A stretch of 64,000 bases of DNA from UBA11358 sp049517655 (GCA_049517655.1 JBEKRQ010000004.1:1-64000); one strand, 5' to 3'. Positions 26,960-37,534 are shown, numbered from the stretch's first letter. Translations and numbers: made by a program. Notes: generated by a model not told the origin, from the letters alone.

Positions 26960-27083
26960 TTCGGGGCGAAGGCGCAAAAAACTTCACAACCGGGCGCTGC
27001 CTGTTTCAATGGGCGCGTGAAAGCCCATTACTCGGCGCCGCGCTGATTTGCCCGAAGGCCGCCGGAATGGTATCCTTGTAACG

Positions 27084-30000
27084 GTGAAGTCTCGTTGTTT
27101 GCCGCGAACATACTGCATCCTGCTTGCAGCGTGTCTGATCCTTTTGAATTTCACCGCCGACGGCCAGACCAAACAAATCCGGCTGCGCAATGGAACCATC
27201 ACCACTGCACCCGCCGCGAAGGCCGCTGCCGCCACGCAGTCCCGGTCGCAAGCGCTTTCAGTCCAGTCGCCCGTTTCGGGCCTTTTCCTGGTGCAGTTCG
27301 AAAGTCCGTTGAAACCCGCCGAGCGGTCGGAGTTGCAGGCGCTGGGCATTGAACTGCTCAAGTATGTGCCAGATGACGCCTTCATCGCGAAATTCAACAG
27401 CGTGTCTCCGGATACGGTCAGGGCGCTGAATTTCATCCGCTGGGTGGGGCCTTATCGTTCGGACTACAAGATTCATCCCCGGCTGTCCGCCGCTGTGAGC
27501 AACGTGTCGCAGACGAACCGGATTGTCACCGTCAACATTTTGATTTCGCCCGGAGCCGCGCCGGCGGAAATCGCCGTGGTGCGCTCCCTGCTTTCGTCCG
27601 TGCAGCACGAGAGTCATTTGCGTCAGGGCGTCATTTTGCGGGGCAATCTGGATGCCGCCCGTTTGCCGGCGCTGGCGCAATCCGGTTCCGTTCTTTGGAT
27701 TGAACCCGCTCCAAGGCGAAAGCTGGTTGACGAGCTGGCCTCAAAGGTCGTGGGCGGCGATGACGGCAACACCGGAACGCCCACGGTCACGGAGCAACTG
27801 GGTTTCGGCGGCGCGGGAGTGACCGTGTGCGTGGCGGACACCGGGCTCGATACGGGCAATACGAACACGATGCACCTGGATTTAAGGGGGCGGGTGACGG
27901 GCTTCAAATACTACGGCTCACTGACGGATGGCTCGGATGGGTATGGCCACGGCACGCACTGTGCGGGCATTGTCGCCGGCAACGCCGCCACGGGCGAAAC
28001 CGATCCCGACTCCGGGGCTTTCTACGGTCTGGGCGTCGCGTCGGGCGCCAGCCTGTTCGTCGAGCGAATCTTTGACGACGATGCGAACGAGGTCAACCCG
28101 GCGCCCAGCGACGGAGATCTCACACGGGACGCCGTCCGCGCCGGGGCGCAAATCGGCGGGAACAGTTGGGGCAATGATGTCCAAGGCGAGTATGACCTTG
28201 ACGCTGCGCAATTCGATGAACTGGTGCGGGACGCGGACGCCTCAACGCCCGGCGACCAGCCCTATATCCTGGAATTTTCCGCAGGCAACGCCGGGCCTGA
28301 CTCCGAAACGATGGACAGCCCGGCTTCGGGTAAAAATGTGATTGCCACAGGCGCGTCGGAAAACGTGCCGGGAACACTGGCGGAAACCTACGGGCTTTAC
28401 GCGGACGGCCCCGACACGATGGCTGATTTTTCGAGCCGCGGTCCCTGCGAAGACGGTCGCATCAAACCGGACTTGGTGGCGCCGGGAACGTGGATTGCCT
28501 CGGCGGCATCGTCCGCAGCCCCGGACGAAGCCGCCATCGCCTGGACGGTGATTGACGATTATTACGTGTTCATGGGCGGAACAAGCATGTCCGGTCCGCA
28601 CGCGGCGGGCGCGGCGGCGGTTTTTGTGCAGTATTACAAAAGCCTGCACACAAACGCCGTGCCCTCGCCAGCGCTGGTCAAGGCGGCGTTGATCAATTCC
28701 GCCGACGAACTCGATGAAGCCAACGGCGGCCCCGGCCCGATTCCCAACAACGACGAAGGCTGGGGGCGCGTCAATCTGGCCAACATCGTCGTGACCAATC
28801 TCAATGGCGCGCCGCGTTACTACCAATACCTGGATCAGTCGGTGTTGCTGACCAGCGGCCAGGTTTATGTCCAGCACGTGTTGGTTCAAAATTCCGGCCA
28901 GCCGCTGAAAATCACGATGGCTTACACGGACGTGCCGGGATTTCCCGGAGCGATTCCGGCACTGGTGAACGACCTGGACCTGGAGGTCGTCGGCCCGGAT
29001 GGAACCCTGTATCGTGGCAACCAGTTTTCGGGCGGTGAATCGGTGCCGAACGCGCCTTCGGCGGACAGCATCAACAACGTGGAAGCGGTGCATCTGGCGC
29101 AGCCGTTGCCGGGCGATTATCTTGTCCGTGTCCGCGCCCGCAACGTGGTGCAGGACGCGCGGTTGGACACGTCGGCCATTGACCAGGATTTCGCGCTGGT
29201 CGTTTCCGGCAATCTCGCGCGGCCCAACGCCGGGTTCATCCTGCTCGACCGCTCCAGTTACACCGCGCCGGGCGTCATGCAGGTGGAGGTCATTGACCCC
29301 GCCAGGGCCGGCAGCAATTCGGTGAGCGTTCTCGTGAAAAGCACGACCGAGCCGGCAGGTGAAACCTACGTTCTGCACTCTGCCGGAACGTATGGCGCGT
29401 TCACAGGCGCGGTGGCGACGGTGACTGGCGCCGCCGCGGTGGACGGGGAGCTGGAGATTCACAACGCCGATGCCGTCGAGGCGGACTATGTTGACAGTTC
29501 TGGAAGCCTGCGGACGGCCACGGCGGTGGCCGATCTTGTGCCGCCGGTGTTGAGCAACGTCGCGGTGACGGTTGACACCGGCATCATTACCATCACATGG
29601 CTGACGAGCGAGCCGGCCAATGCCGTCATTTACTACGGCACCAATCTGGTTTTCAACCTGGCGGCGACCAATTCCGCGTTGACGACAAGTCACTCAATAA
29701 AGCTGGGCAGATTGATTCCGGGGAGAACGTATTATTTTTACGTCAGCTCGGCGGATGCGGCGGGGAACACGGTCACGGACAACAACTCCGGAGCCTGGTA
29801 CAGTTTCGTGGCGGTGGCGACGCCGACGGTGCTGCTCGTGGACGATTACGACACTGCGGGAGAGGAGGACGCTGGTTCGACGGTCATTCCCGACAGCGCC
29901 TACACCAATGCGTTGACTGCGGCGGGATTCAGCTACGGTTTCTGGAAGGTGAATCAACGGGGTTATCCGCAGCTTTCCGACCTGCAGCCGTTCTTGGTGG

Positions 30001-32297
30001 TCATCTGGCGGACGACGGATGACATCGTCAACTATGAGGGCACCAACAACACGCTTACCGCGCAACAACAATTCATGGTCCAGAATTATCTGAACGGCGG
30101 CGGCTCCTTCTTCATGGCCTCGCTGGGCATCTTGAGCCAGTTGGGAGACATGCCGTTTCGCAGGAACGTGCTGCAAGTGGCCGGGTTCAAACAAAATCCC
30201 GACCCGCCCGCGCCCTGCCAGGATTGCGACGAATATTTTGGCGTGCCGGCCATCTTCGGCGCGCCGGGCGACCCCATATCGGACGGCATCTATTTGACGC
30301 TGGATTACGGCAATTATCCGAGTTTCGATTTGGATGAGGAAACGACTTTGGGGCCGGACTTCTCCGACACGTTCACGCCCGCCACCAACGCCACCGCAAT
30401 CTGCTTCGAGTCGGCTTCGGGAAAACCGTGCGGGATGAGTTATCCGCAAATCGGGCAGGACAGCCCCGGTCGCGTTGTTTTTCTTTCCTTCCCGTTGGAC
30501 GTCGTGCCGGTGGCCGGAACCCCGCCCGACAATGAGGTGGTTCTCCTGCGGAACATCCTCAACTTTCTGGTGCCGGGCGCGAACGGCGTGGGAACCATTT
30601 TCCTCGATAACACGATCTACACCGTGCCCGACCAGATCACGGTCGAGGTGGGCGACTCGGACCTGACTGGAACCGGCCAGACGCAAGCCATCTTCTCGAC
30701 CAGTTCAGCAACCAATCAGGTGACGGTGACTCTGAACGAAACGACCCATCCCGGCCTGTTCCGGGGGTTCATCACGCTGGTGGCTACGAACACTGCCGCG
30801 AATCAATTGGCGGTTCGCAATGGAGACACGATTACGGCGAAATATTTCGACGCCTCGAACGGCAGCAACGTGGTCGCCACCGCGACGGTGGACACCGTGC
30901 CGCCGGTCATCAGCCAGGTTGCGGCGGTCACCGGCATTGGGGCCGCCGTGGTGAGTTGGAAAACCTCGAAGCCGGCGGACTCGCTGGTGCAATACGGCGA
31001 ATCTGTGCTGCTCGACCGGACGGCCTACGCCGGGGCGTTGGTGACCAATCATTCTGTCACGGTGTCGGGACTTCTGGCGAACCGGAGCTACTATTACCAA
31101 GTGGCCAGCCGTGATGCGGCCGGCAACACAACCGTGGACGATAATAATGGCGCGCTGTTCACGTTCACCACGCAAACGGCGCCGCAGCCGCCGTGGTTCG
31201 ACAATTTGGAGAGTGGCGCGCCCGGTTGGAGCGTCGTGCCCGATCCCATTTATGGTTCTGACATGAATTGGACGCTGGGCACTCCCAACAACGGTCTCGA
31301 GACCAGCGCGCATTCGGGCAGGAATTGCTGGGGCAGCGATCTCTACGGCCAGTCGTTCGGTTTTCTGGCCAGCAGTTTCCTCTACAGCCCGATGATTGAT
31401 CTCTCCGGCGTGAGCCAGGCCACCCTCACGTTCTGGCATAGTTACGATTTCAGTTCCCAACTCGAGGACGGCCAGCTCGGCATCAGCACCAACAGCAGCA
31501 CGTCACCGAACTCGATCCCCACATTGGTGGATTATGCCGGGCAAACGTCCGATGGCTGGGAGGAGGAAACCGTGGATCTGACGCCTTACGTTGGAAAAAC
31601 CATTCAGGTGGTCTGGTATTACCAGGGAGTTTACATCGGCGAGCCGCTCTACGGCTGGCTGGTGGATGATGTCAGCATCACGGGCGTGGCTGCGGGCTCG
31701 GGCGGAACCATTGTCATCTCGAAAAACCTAGGCCAGGGGAGCTTCACCCTCACCGGACCGGTGAACCAGTCCGGCACGGCGCTTTTGACCACCATCAGCA
31801 ACGCACCGCCCGGCCCGTACGCCGTGCAATTCAGCGACGTGGCGTTTTATCAGACGCCTCTCGACCAGTCGAACACACTGGCCACCACCGGCACGCTGAA
31901 TTTCACCGGCAACTACAGCTTTATTGACGTGAACCACAACGGTATCTCGGACGCGTGGGAAAAATATTATTTCGGCTCCGTGTCCACCAATCGCACGCAG
32001 TTCACCGACTCGGACGGGGATGGGATGTCGGATTACGCCGAGTTCATCGCGGGGACCAATCCGACCAACGCCGCCTCCAAGCTGTTTTTCCTCTCGACTG
32101 CGGTCCAGACGAACCGGCTCGTCCAACTGCAATGGGCGGCGATTCCCGGCCGGGTTTATCAACTCGAAAGTTCAACCAACCTCGTCACTTGGACGCCGCT
32201 CACCGGCTGGCTTCAAGCTTCGGGCAGCCCCATGTCCTATGCCGGAACCAACTTCAATTCCGGTTCACAATTTTTCCGCGTGCAAGTCCGGCCGTGA
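27084..32297 (+). CDS. Giant secreted subtilisin-like (S8) protease with Fn3 and C-terminal sorting-type domains
   Basis: The 1737-residue protein has a signal peptide (about residues 1-29). The catalytic residues of the subtilase domain are Asp252 (VADTGLD), His289 (GHGTHCAG), the oxyanion Asn402 (SAGNAG) and Ser501 (GGTSMSGPHAAG). A propeptide-like region of about 200 residues comes first. After the protease follow a proprotein-convertase-like beta domain, two fibronectin-type-III-like modules (PPVLSNVAVTVD and PPVISQVAAVTG, each with Y-Y-Y-V-S/A-S), a jelly-roll-like segment (DMNWTLGTPNNG to VDDVSITGV), and a C-terminal DVNHNGISDAWEKYYFG / DSDGDGMSDYAEFIAGTNPT calcium-type motif common at the end of Verrucomicrobia exoproteins. 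The GTG at 27084 gives a standard signal peptide. Likely an extracellular or surface protease. Confidence 0.9.
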   Translation: MKSRCLPRTYCILLAACLILLNFTADGQTKQIRLRNGTITTAPAAKAAAATQSRSQALSVQSPVSGLFLVQFESPLKPAERSELQALGIELLKYVPDDAFIAKFNSVSPDTVRALNFIRWVGPYRSDYKIHPRLSAAVSNVSQTNRIVTVNILISPGAAPAEIAVVRSLLSSVQHESHLRQGVILRGNLDAARLPALAQSGSVLWIEPAPRRKLVDELASKVVGGDDGNTGTPTVTEQLGFGGAGVTVCVADTGLDTGNTNTMHLDLRGRVTGFKYYGSLTDGSDGYGHGTHCAGIVAGNAATGETDPDSGAFYGLGVASGASLFVERIFDDDANEVNPAPSDGDLTRDAVRAGAQIGGNSWGNDVQGEYDLDAAQFDELVRDADASTPGDQPYILEFSAGNAGPDSETMDSPASGKNVIATGASENVPGTLAETYGLYADGPDTMADFSSRGPCEDGRIKPDLVAPGTWIASAASSAAPDEAAIAWTVIDDYYVFMGGTSMSGPHAAGAAAVFVQYYKSLHTNAVPSPALVKAALINSADELDEANGGPGPIPNNDEGWGRVNLANIVVTNLNGAPRYYQYLDQSVLLTSGQVYVQHVLVQNSGQPLKITMAYTDVPGFPGAIPALVNDLDLEVVGPDGTLYRGNQFSGGESVPNAPSADSINNVEAVHLAQPLPGDYLVRVRARNVVQDARLDTSAIDQDFALVVSGNLARPNAGFILLDRSSYTAPGVMQVEVIDPARAGSNSVSVLVKSTTEPAGETYVLHSAGTYGAFTGAVATVTGAAAVDGELEIHNADAVEADYVDSSGSLRTATAVADLVPPVLSNVAVTVDTGIITITWLTSEPANAVIYYGTNLVFNLAATNSALTTSHSIKLGRLIPGRTYYFYVSSADAAGNTVTDNNSGAWYSFVAVATPTVLLVDDYDTAGEEDAGSTVIPDSAYTNALTAAGFSYGFWKVNQRGYPQLSDLQPFLVVIWRTTDDIVNYEGTNNTLTAQQQFMVQNYLNGGGSFFMASLGILSQLGDMPFRRNVLQVAGFKQNPDPPAPCQDCDEYFGVPAIFGAPGDPISDGIYLTLDYGNYPSFDLDEETTLGPDFSDTFTPATNATAICFESASGKPCGMSYPQIGQDSPGRVVFLSFPLDVVPVAGTPPDNEVVLLRNILNFLVPGANGVGTIFLDNTIYTVPDQITVEVGDSDLTGTGQTQAIFSTSSATNQVTVTLNETTHPGLFRGFITLVATNTAANQLAVRNGDTITAKYFDASNGSNVVATATVDTVPPVISQVAAVTGIGAAVVSWKTSKPADSLVQYGESVLLDRTAYAGALVTNHSVTVSGLLANRSYYYQVASRDAAGNTTVDDNNGALFTFTTQTAPQPPWFDNLESGAPGWSVVPDPIYGSDMNWTLGTPNNGLETSAHSGRNCWGSDLYGQSFGFLASSFLYSPMIDLSGVSQATLTFWHSYDFSSQLEDGQLGISTNSSTSPNSIPTLVDYAGQTSDGWEEETVDLTPYVGKTIQVVWYYQGVYIGEPLYGWLVDDVSITGVAAGSGGTIVISKNLGQGSFTLTGPVNQSGTALLTTISNAPPGPYAVQFSDVAFYQTPLDQSNTLATTGTLNFTGNYSFIDVNHNGISDAWEKYYFGSVSTNRTQFTDSDGDGMSDYAEFIAGTNPTNAASKLFFLSTAVQTNRLVQLQWAAIPGRVYQLESSTNLVTWTPLTGWLQASGSPMSYAGTNFNSGSQFFRVQVRP

Positions 32298-32433
32298 GTG
32301 ACTGCATTGGGCGGATGGGAAGCCGTCCTCCACTGGTAACCGAACTGGCCGGAACTTTTGCGCTCGCGGCCATCGCTTTCAAATTCATAAATCCAGAGGA
32401 CAAATGATTTGCTGTTGCTAGAATGCAACGGGC

Positions 32434-32751
32434 ATGCAGATTCCAAATTTCATTCGCGCGCAGCCGGACGGGACATTGCTGTCGGTAAAACTGCAACCAC
32501 GCGCGTCCGCCAATGAGATTGGTGAGCCGCTTGGCAACGAGTTGCGGATCAAAGTTACCGCGCCACCCGTGGACGCCGCCGCAAATGAAGCGTTGATTCG
32601 ATTGCTGGCCGGGCAACTGGATTGTGCGCGCGGTTGTGTCGAGTTGGTTCGCGGCCACAAATCACGGCACAAAGTGGTCAAACTTCACGGATTCACGCCG
32701 GAGGAAGTGATTCAGAAAATTTTCGGAGGGGCAAGCTCTGTAAGTCCCTGA
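32434..32751 (+). CDS. DUF167 (YggU family) protein
   Basis: The 105-residue protein of the YggU/DUF167 family is small, conserved and of unknown function. Family features: LLSVKLQPRASANEI near the start, then LRIKVTAPPVDAAANEALIRLLA and VELVRGHKSRHKVVKL. The last residues (GGASSVSP) and the TGA stop are encoded by a dispersed repeat that begins at about 32725, so the original C-terminus was probably replaced. The start is ATG 32434. Confidence 0.9.
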   Translation: MQIPNFIRAQPDGTLLSVKLQPRASANEIGEPLGNELRIKVTAPPVDAAANEALIRLLAGQLDCARGCVELVRGHKSRHKVVKLHGFTPEEVIQKIFGGASSVSP

Positions 32752-32800
32752 TCATCGGAATCTTCAAGGAAATGGGGGCTCGTATAACTCGCCCCTCCGA
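32725..32800. repeat. CGGAGGGG-bounded dispersed repeat overlapping the DUF167 stop
   Basis: It begins CGGAGGGGCAAGCTC and ends ACTCGCCCCTCCG, so the outer 8 bases are inverted copies. The same type occurs at 53627-53678. It supplies the stop codon of the DUF167 gene. Confidence 0.75.
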
Positions 32801-32850
32801 TAGAAATTTTCTGTCACCTTTTCAGCTCGTTTTGCCACTGATGCGGTGAC

Positions 32851-32950
32851 ATGATGACAACTAAAACCATGTCCGTTGCCGCACAAAACGATGCCGAATT
32901 GGTGAGTGGAATTTTGTCGCGACGTGGAAGCAACTAGTTGTCAGGTTATA
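32851..32950 (+). pseudogene. Decayed copy of the sigma-factor gene (5' end)
   Basis: Positions 32803-32907 match 37837-37941 (leader and first codons of the intact sigma gene) without gaps at about 85 of 105 positions by my count. The reading frame MMTTKTMSVAAQNDAELVSG follows the intact protein, then breaks up: short blocks TCGCGACG and GTGGAAGCAA correspond to more distant parts of the intact gene, showing internal deletions, and a stop occurs at 32935-32937. Several differences in the shared codons are silent, suggesting the copy was once functional. It lies on the far side of the carbamoyltransferase operon from the intact gene and in the same orientation. Confidence 0.75.
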
Positions 32951-32989
32951 CAAACTGGTGACACGCATGATTTAGCTGGTTGGTTCGTG

Positions 32990-35215
32990 TCAACGTCCGG
33001 ACTTTGGATTGTAGGATCGTTGCATCAAGGCTTGGGTTCGATCGCGGTAAAACCGCGCCTGCTCGTTACTTGGATCCAAACGCAGCGTTTCCTCAAATTC
33101 ATGTTCCGCTTCCGGGATTGCGTTGTTGATGGCCAATGCATAACCAAGCATGAAATGCGCTTCCACACAGTCCGGATCGAGTTGAAGCGCCTGGCGATAG
33201 TGTTGAATAGCCTCGGCATGACGATCTAAATCAAAAAGCACTTTGCCCACGCAGACACTATAGACAGCGTTATGAGGATCCAGTCTCCGTGCCTGCTCGA
33301 ACTCCTGCAATGCCAATTCAAACTTTTTTCTCTGGCCGTGGACGTAGCCCAGTAAGAACCAGCCGTCGGCCAGGGTGGGATGCAGCGCCACGGCTTGGGA
33401 AAGGTCGAGTTCCGCTTCCGCCCATTGGCCTTGTAACACAAGCAGCGCTCCTCTTTTATAATAGCCTAAGTAATCGTGCGGCAGCAGCTCAATTACTTGC
33501 TGCCACTGAGGGATCGCCTGTTTAGAGTCGCCAATCAGCGTGAGAAATCCCCCAAAATTTTCATGCAACCAGTAATCATCTGGTGTGCGCTGGATGGCCT
33601 CCATGTAAATCTCACTGGCTTTAGCCACTGCGGTGGCATTCGTCCACTGGCGTAGCTCGCTCTCCTCTCTCTGAGCTGCCTCCAGGCGCCGGGCATTGTT
33701 GGGCTGACTGTTTAAAGGCGGTCGTTTAAACCGCTGGACGAGTTCTTTGAAGATAAAATGGCGTTCCAAGTCCGTCAGCCCCAGGCGTCGCTCACAGGTC
33801 TTCTGCGAAGCCCATCCACCAACAGCCAGGCCCCTTACAGCCGCCGGCAACAATGGTTCGATCCGCTCGGCCCAGGCCCGGCCAAGGCGATAATTGCCGT
33901 TGAAGTTAAAATGCGCGTGTTCGTAAAATAATTCTTGGCCACAGATGCCTGTCGGATTGTTGGTCTCCAACGCCGCAACGACATCGAACAAGACCAGATT
34001 GGGGCCTGCCAACTGCCGGCCTGTCTGCGCGATTAAACCGTTAATCCGCGAGTCGGCGCGAAAGGGCAAAGCGTCATAATTGCACGCCAACTGGAAATGC
34101 TCGCGGGCGGCAGCGAAATTGGTCAGTCGCAGCAGACAGTCGCCCCAACGGAACTGTAGTTCAGCGAACCGCGGATCCAGCCAGGCCGCCTGCCTGTAAA
34201 GTTGTGCGGCCTCTGCAAAGTTACCCTGTCCTTCAGCGAGGGAACCATTCGCAAACAGCCGGTCGCAGGCGGCACGGTCGGCCACGGACAGATTGGTGGC
34301 GGGCATGGAAGCAAACGGCGGGCAGTCTTTGAGGTTCACTGCCACGGTATTGAGAAGGATTTTGGCGCCTGAACCCACCCCTATACACACAATGTCCTCC
34401 AAATTGCGCTGAAAGTTCCGATAGATCATCTCCCGGCGGGGGTCATCAGGCCGGATCTGGTTTCCAAGAAACATCTTCATGCCCTTCCAAGAAGCGTTTG
34501 CAGTTTTCCATTTAAGTTTGCGGGCCACGGCCATCGTCAATTGGCCTACGCGGGTCTGCTGGATCGCCAGGCTCAGCCGGACAAACATCAGCGGCGGTGC
34601 TTGCGCGCCGAAGACGCTTGCCGCGCCGAATGGCCCGATCATTTCGTTGTTGCCCATGTAGATGATCCACAAATCGCCTTGATAGCGGGCGCACTCACGA
34701 GCGATGGGCACAATAACGTGCGAGTCAATAGCTGTTATTCCCAGATTGACGATTTCGAATTTTTCTCCTGGGAACCGTTCGCGCAACAAAGTTTCCAGAT
34801 AACGTCCCGCGCCATAGGCTGGCCGCGGATCCCCTTCTGCCGCCGATTCGCCGAGGATGAAGATACGGTAAGTACCAGGTGGCTTCTTCGCCGCCAGCAT
34901 TATCGGATCCGGCCATCGTGCCAATTGTGGCGGGAAGAACCGCAAACCGAAACTGGAGTTGAAGGTCAGGAAGTCCTTCTGGCCGACCCGGATTTTTTCG
35001 AAGAAGCTTGTGTTATAACCATAGCCTGCAAGGCGCAAAGTGGCTTCCAATCCTGCCAGTGCCAGCAACGGGACGATTACCACTGCGAACAGGCGAAAGA
35101 GCCACTTGCGGCGGACACTAAGATCCGAGGTTGGTCTGGAGGAGGCTGGCGTGCCACGCGTGCCGACTGGCTTGTGCCGGCATTCGGACTTCAAATTGTC
35201 AGACTGTCGTTTCAA
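32990..35215 (-). CDS. Membrane-anchored SGNH-hydrolase-like protein with TPR C-terminus
   Basis: The protein has 741 residues. One membrane segment (about 38-60) follows a basic N-terminus, so the rest is probably periplasmic. The SGNH/GDSL fold is supported by ILGESAAEGDP (nucleophile Ser124), VNLGI, YMGNNE (189-191) and EHAHFNFNGNYRLG as the His block. Residues about 330-400 and 530-735 are TPR repeats (for example YYKRGALLVLQGQWAEAELD and AIQHYRQALQLDPDCVEAHF). It is the last gene of the leftward operon with the carbamoyltransferase, 75 bases downstream. It may esterify or de-esterify a polymer or attach/remove acyl groups; the substrate is unknown. The start at TTG 35213-35215 is uncertain because no ATG occurs before the membrane segment. 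Confidence 0.8.
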   Translation of the reverse strand: MKRQSDNLKSECRHKPVGTRGTPASSRPTSDLSVRRKWLFRLFAVVIVPLLALAGLEATLRLAGYGYNTSFFEKIRVGQKDFLTFNSSFGLRFFPPQLARWPDPIMLAAKKPPGTYRIFILGESAAEGDPRPAYGAGRYLETLLRERFPGEKFEIVNLGITAIDSHVIVPIARECARYQGDLWIIYMGNNEMIGPFGAASVFGAQAPPLMFVRLSLAIQQTRVGQLTMAVARKLKWKTANASWKGMKMFLGNQIRPDDPRREMIYRNFQRNLEDIVCIGVGSGAKILLNTVAVNLKDCPPFASMPATNLSVADRAACDRLFANGSLAEGQGNFAEAAQLYRQAAWLDPRFAELQFRWGDCLLRLTNFAAAREHFQLACNYDALPFRADSRINGLIAQTGRQLAGPNLVLFDVVAALETNNPTGICGQELFYEHAHFNFNGNYRLGRAWAERIEPLLPAAVRGLAVGGWASQKTCERRLGLTDLERHFIFKELVQRFKRPPLNSQPNNARRLEAAQREESELRQWTNATAVAKASEIYMEAIQRTPDDYWLHENFGGFLTLIGDSKQAIPQWQQVIELLPHDYLGYYKRGALLVLQGQWAEAELDLSQAVALHPTLADGWFLLGYVHGQRKKFELALQEFEQARRLDPHNAVYSVCVGKVLFDLDRHAEAIQHYRQALQLDPDCVEAHFMLGYALAINNAIPEAEHEFEETLRLDPSNEQARFYRDRTQALMQRSYNPKSGR

Positions 35216-35290
35216 TGGTCTTAGTATAAATGTGCCATCTAAAGCCGGGCAATACTTATACCCTGATGGTGCGTGGATTCACCCTTCGCC

Positions 35291-37534
35291 TCAGAAGAGC
35301 TGGTTCAGTGGGCTGCTTTCCCCGGTGGGGTGCCAGTAGTTCACCGTATTGCGCGGCTGTTTGAGCTGCAAAAGATCCTTGCCCGTCAGACGCAAAGCCC
35401 AGCCAAGCGGCGTCAAGACCAGCAGGAATAAAACTGCAAGAACAGCGTAGCCAATCCACTGGCTGGCATAAAAGCCCAGACGGATGGACAATCGGTAGTA
35501 ACCTCGAAACCAGCGCGGCTGCAGCACGGCGCACAGCATCACGCTGGCAAGAACAGAGAGCGCTGCGATCCAACCGGCCACAGGCAGGATGTGCCACCAG
35601 CACAGCACCGTGCTGAGAATCGCCAGCCCCAGCGCGCTCAGCAACGCCACCTTGCGCCATTCCTTCGGATCTTCTTTGAGTTTTAATCTCATCTTGATCC
35701 ACTTGTGCGGCATGACGCGCCGTTCGATGTGCCGGGAGGGCTGCGTGGTGCGGTTTAGGACGAAACTGCCGATGACAAGGTAATCCATTTCAGTATTAAC
35801 GAAACACCGGTAGGCGTCATCAGGCGTGCAAACGATCGGTTCGCCGCGAACGTTGAACGAGGTGTTCACCAGCACGGCGCAACCGGTGGCCCGTTCGAAG
35901 CGTAGCAGCAGGTCGTAGAGCAGCGGATTGCCGTCGCGTTCCACGGTTTGAATGCGGGCCGAGTAATCGACGTGGGTGACTGCGGGAATTGTGGAGCGGG
36001 CTTGCTTAAGTAAATCGAAGCCTTGAATGCCGGGCACAGTCGGAAGGCGCAGTTCGGTTTTAACCGGCGCCACCAACAGCATGTAAGGCGACTCCACATC
36101 CAGATCGAAGTAATCGGTGGCGCGCTCGCGGCGCACCACGGGAGCAAGGGGCCGGAATGACTCGCGGAATTTGACTTTCAAGTTCATCACCGACTGCATG
36201 TGTGGCGAGCGGGCGTCACCCAGTATCGAGCGGCTGCCCAAGGCGCGCGGGCCGAATTCCATGCGCCCTTGGAACCAGCCGACGACCTTCCCGGTTTTTA
36301 GCAATTCCACCGTAAAATCAAGCAGATCCCCGGTTGGAAGCCGTTGATACACCGCACCGTGGGCTCGAAGCGTTGCTTCGATTTCGTCGTCCGAGTATGC
36401 GGGACCGAGCAGCGCTGACTGCATGGCATCAGCCTTGGGCTGGCGGCCATCGCTGGCTGGAGCCGAGGCGTCGGCGCAGTGCGAATGCCAGGCGGCCAAA
36501 GCGGCGCCGAGCGCGCCGCCCGCATCACCCGCGGCAGGTTGGATCCAAAGATGTTCAAATATTTTCTCTTTGAGAATGCGCCCGTTCGCGACGCAATTGA
36601 GGGCGACACCGCCAGCCATGCAAAGGTTATTCAAGCCGGTGACTTCGCGGGCGTGGCGGGCCAGGTGCAGCATGATTTCCTCCGTGACCAACTGGATGGA
36701 GCAGGCAACGTCCATATGCCGGCGCTCAATTGGATCTTCGGGCTTGCGGGGTAGCCCGCCGAAAAGCCGGTAAAACCGCTCGTTGGTCATGGTGGTGCCG
36801 CGCAGAAAGTTGAAATACTCGAGATTCAACCAGAACGAGCCGTCAGGCTTCAAGTCGAGCAAATCCCGGCGGATGATGCCGGCGTATTTCGGCTCACCGT
36901 ACGGGGCCAGGCCCATAAGTTTGTATTCACCGGAGTTGATGCGGAAACCGCAGTAATCGGTAAACGCCGAGTAAAGCAGTCCGAGCGAATGTGGGAAGCG
37001 CAACTCTTTCAGCAGCCGGATTTCATGTCCATGTCCGCAGCCGATGGTCGTGGTGGCCCACTCGCCCACGCCGTCGACGGTGAGAATGGCTGCGTCAGTA
37101 AACGGCGATGGATAAAACGCGCTGGCCGCGTGTGCCTGATGGTGTACGGTGAAAAGGATTGAACAGTCCGGTCGCAGGCCCGGCAACTCGTCACGGATGG
37201 TTTTGCGCAAGTCGAGTTTTTCACCCAGCCAATTGGACAGCACGGCGGGAAAAGTGCGCCAGCCGCCTGGCGCGACGGCGAGATACGTTTCGAGCAGGCG
37301 CGCAAATTTGAGAACCGGTTTATCATAAAAGACCACTGCGTCGAGTTGCGCGACGGTCAGTTCCGCGTGTTGGAGACAGAACTGGATGGCCTGACGCGGG
37401 AAATCCATATCGTTCTTCCTGCGCGTAAAACGCTCCTCCTGCGCCGCGGCGATGATTTCGCCATCGTGGAGCAAGGCGGCAGCCGCGTCATGGTAATAGG
37501 CGGAGACGCCAAGAATATTCCGCGAAGCAGGCAT
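35291..37534 (-). CDS. Carbamoyltransferase (NodU/TobZ/SxtI-like) fused to SxtJ-like membrane domain
   Basis: The 747-residue protein has two parts. Residues about 1-605 form an O-carbamoyltransferase, which uses carbamoyl phosphate and ATP: ILGVSAYYHDAAAALLHDG, AAQEERFTRRKNDMDFP, VHHQAHAASAFYPSPF (metal-binding His residues), LTVDGVGEWATT, NSGEYKLMGLAPYGEP, MAGGVALNCVANGRI, FQGRMEFGPRALGSRSIL and NTSFNVRGEPIV. Residues about 613-747 add four hydrophobic helices ending NTVNYWHPTGESSPLNQLF, which match the small SxtJ protein normally encoded by the next gene. A fusion places the catalytic domain at the membrane. The ATG (37532-37534) follows the DUF5989 stop by 3 bases. Confidence 0.88.
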   Translation of the reverse strand: MPASRNILGVSAYYHDAAAALLHDGEIIAAAQEERFTRRKNDMDFPRQAIQFCLQHAELTVAQLDAVVFYDKPVLKFARLLETYLAVAPGGWRTFPAVLSNWLGEKLDLRKTIRDELPGLRPDCSILFTVHHQAHAASAFYPSPFTDAAILTVDGVGEWATTTIGCGHGHEIRLLKELRFPHSLGLLYSAFTDYCGFRINSGEYKLMGLAPYGEPKYAGIIRRDLLDLKPDGSFWLNLEYFNFLRGTTMTNERFYRLFGGLPRKPEDPIERRHMDVACSIQLVTEEIMLHLARHAREVTGLNNLCMAGGVALNCVANGRILKEKIFEHLWIQPAAGDAGGALGAALAAWHSHCADASAPASDGRQPKADAMQSALLGPAYSDDEIEATLRAHGAVYQRLPTGDLLDFTVELLKTGKVVGWFQGRMEFGPRALGSRSILGDARSPHMQSVMNLKVKFRESFRPLAPVVRRERATDYFDLDVESPYMLLVAPVKTELRLPTVPGIQGFDLLKQARSTIPAVTHVDYSARIQTVERDGNPLLYDLLLRFERATGCAVLVNTSFNVRGEPIVCTPDDAYRCFVNTEMDYLVIGSFVLNRTTQPSRHIERRVMPHKWIKMRLKLKEDPKEWRKVALLSALGLAILSTVLCWWHILPVAGWIAALSVLASVMLCAVLQPRWFRGYYRLSIRLGFYASQWIGYAVLAVLFLLVLTPLGWALRLTGKDLLQLKQPRNTVNYWHPTGESSPLNQLF

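Noticed and set aside
28242..29693. 483-codon leftward frame opposite the subtilase gene
   Set aside because: Arg/His-rich antisense translation; the protease frame carries all catalytic motifs.
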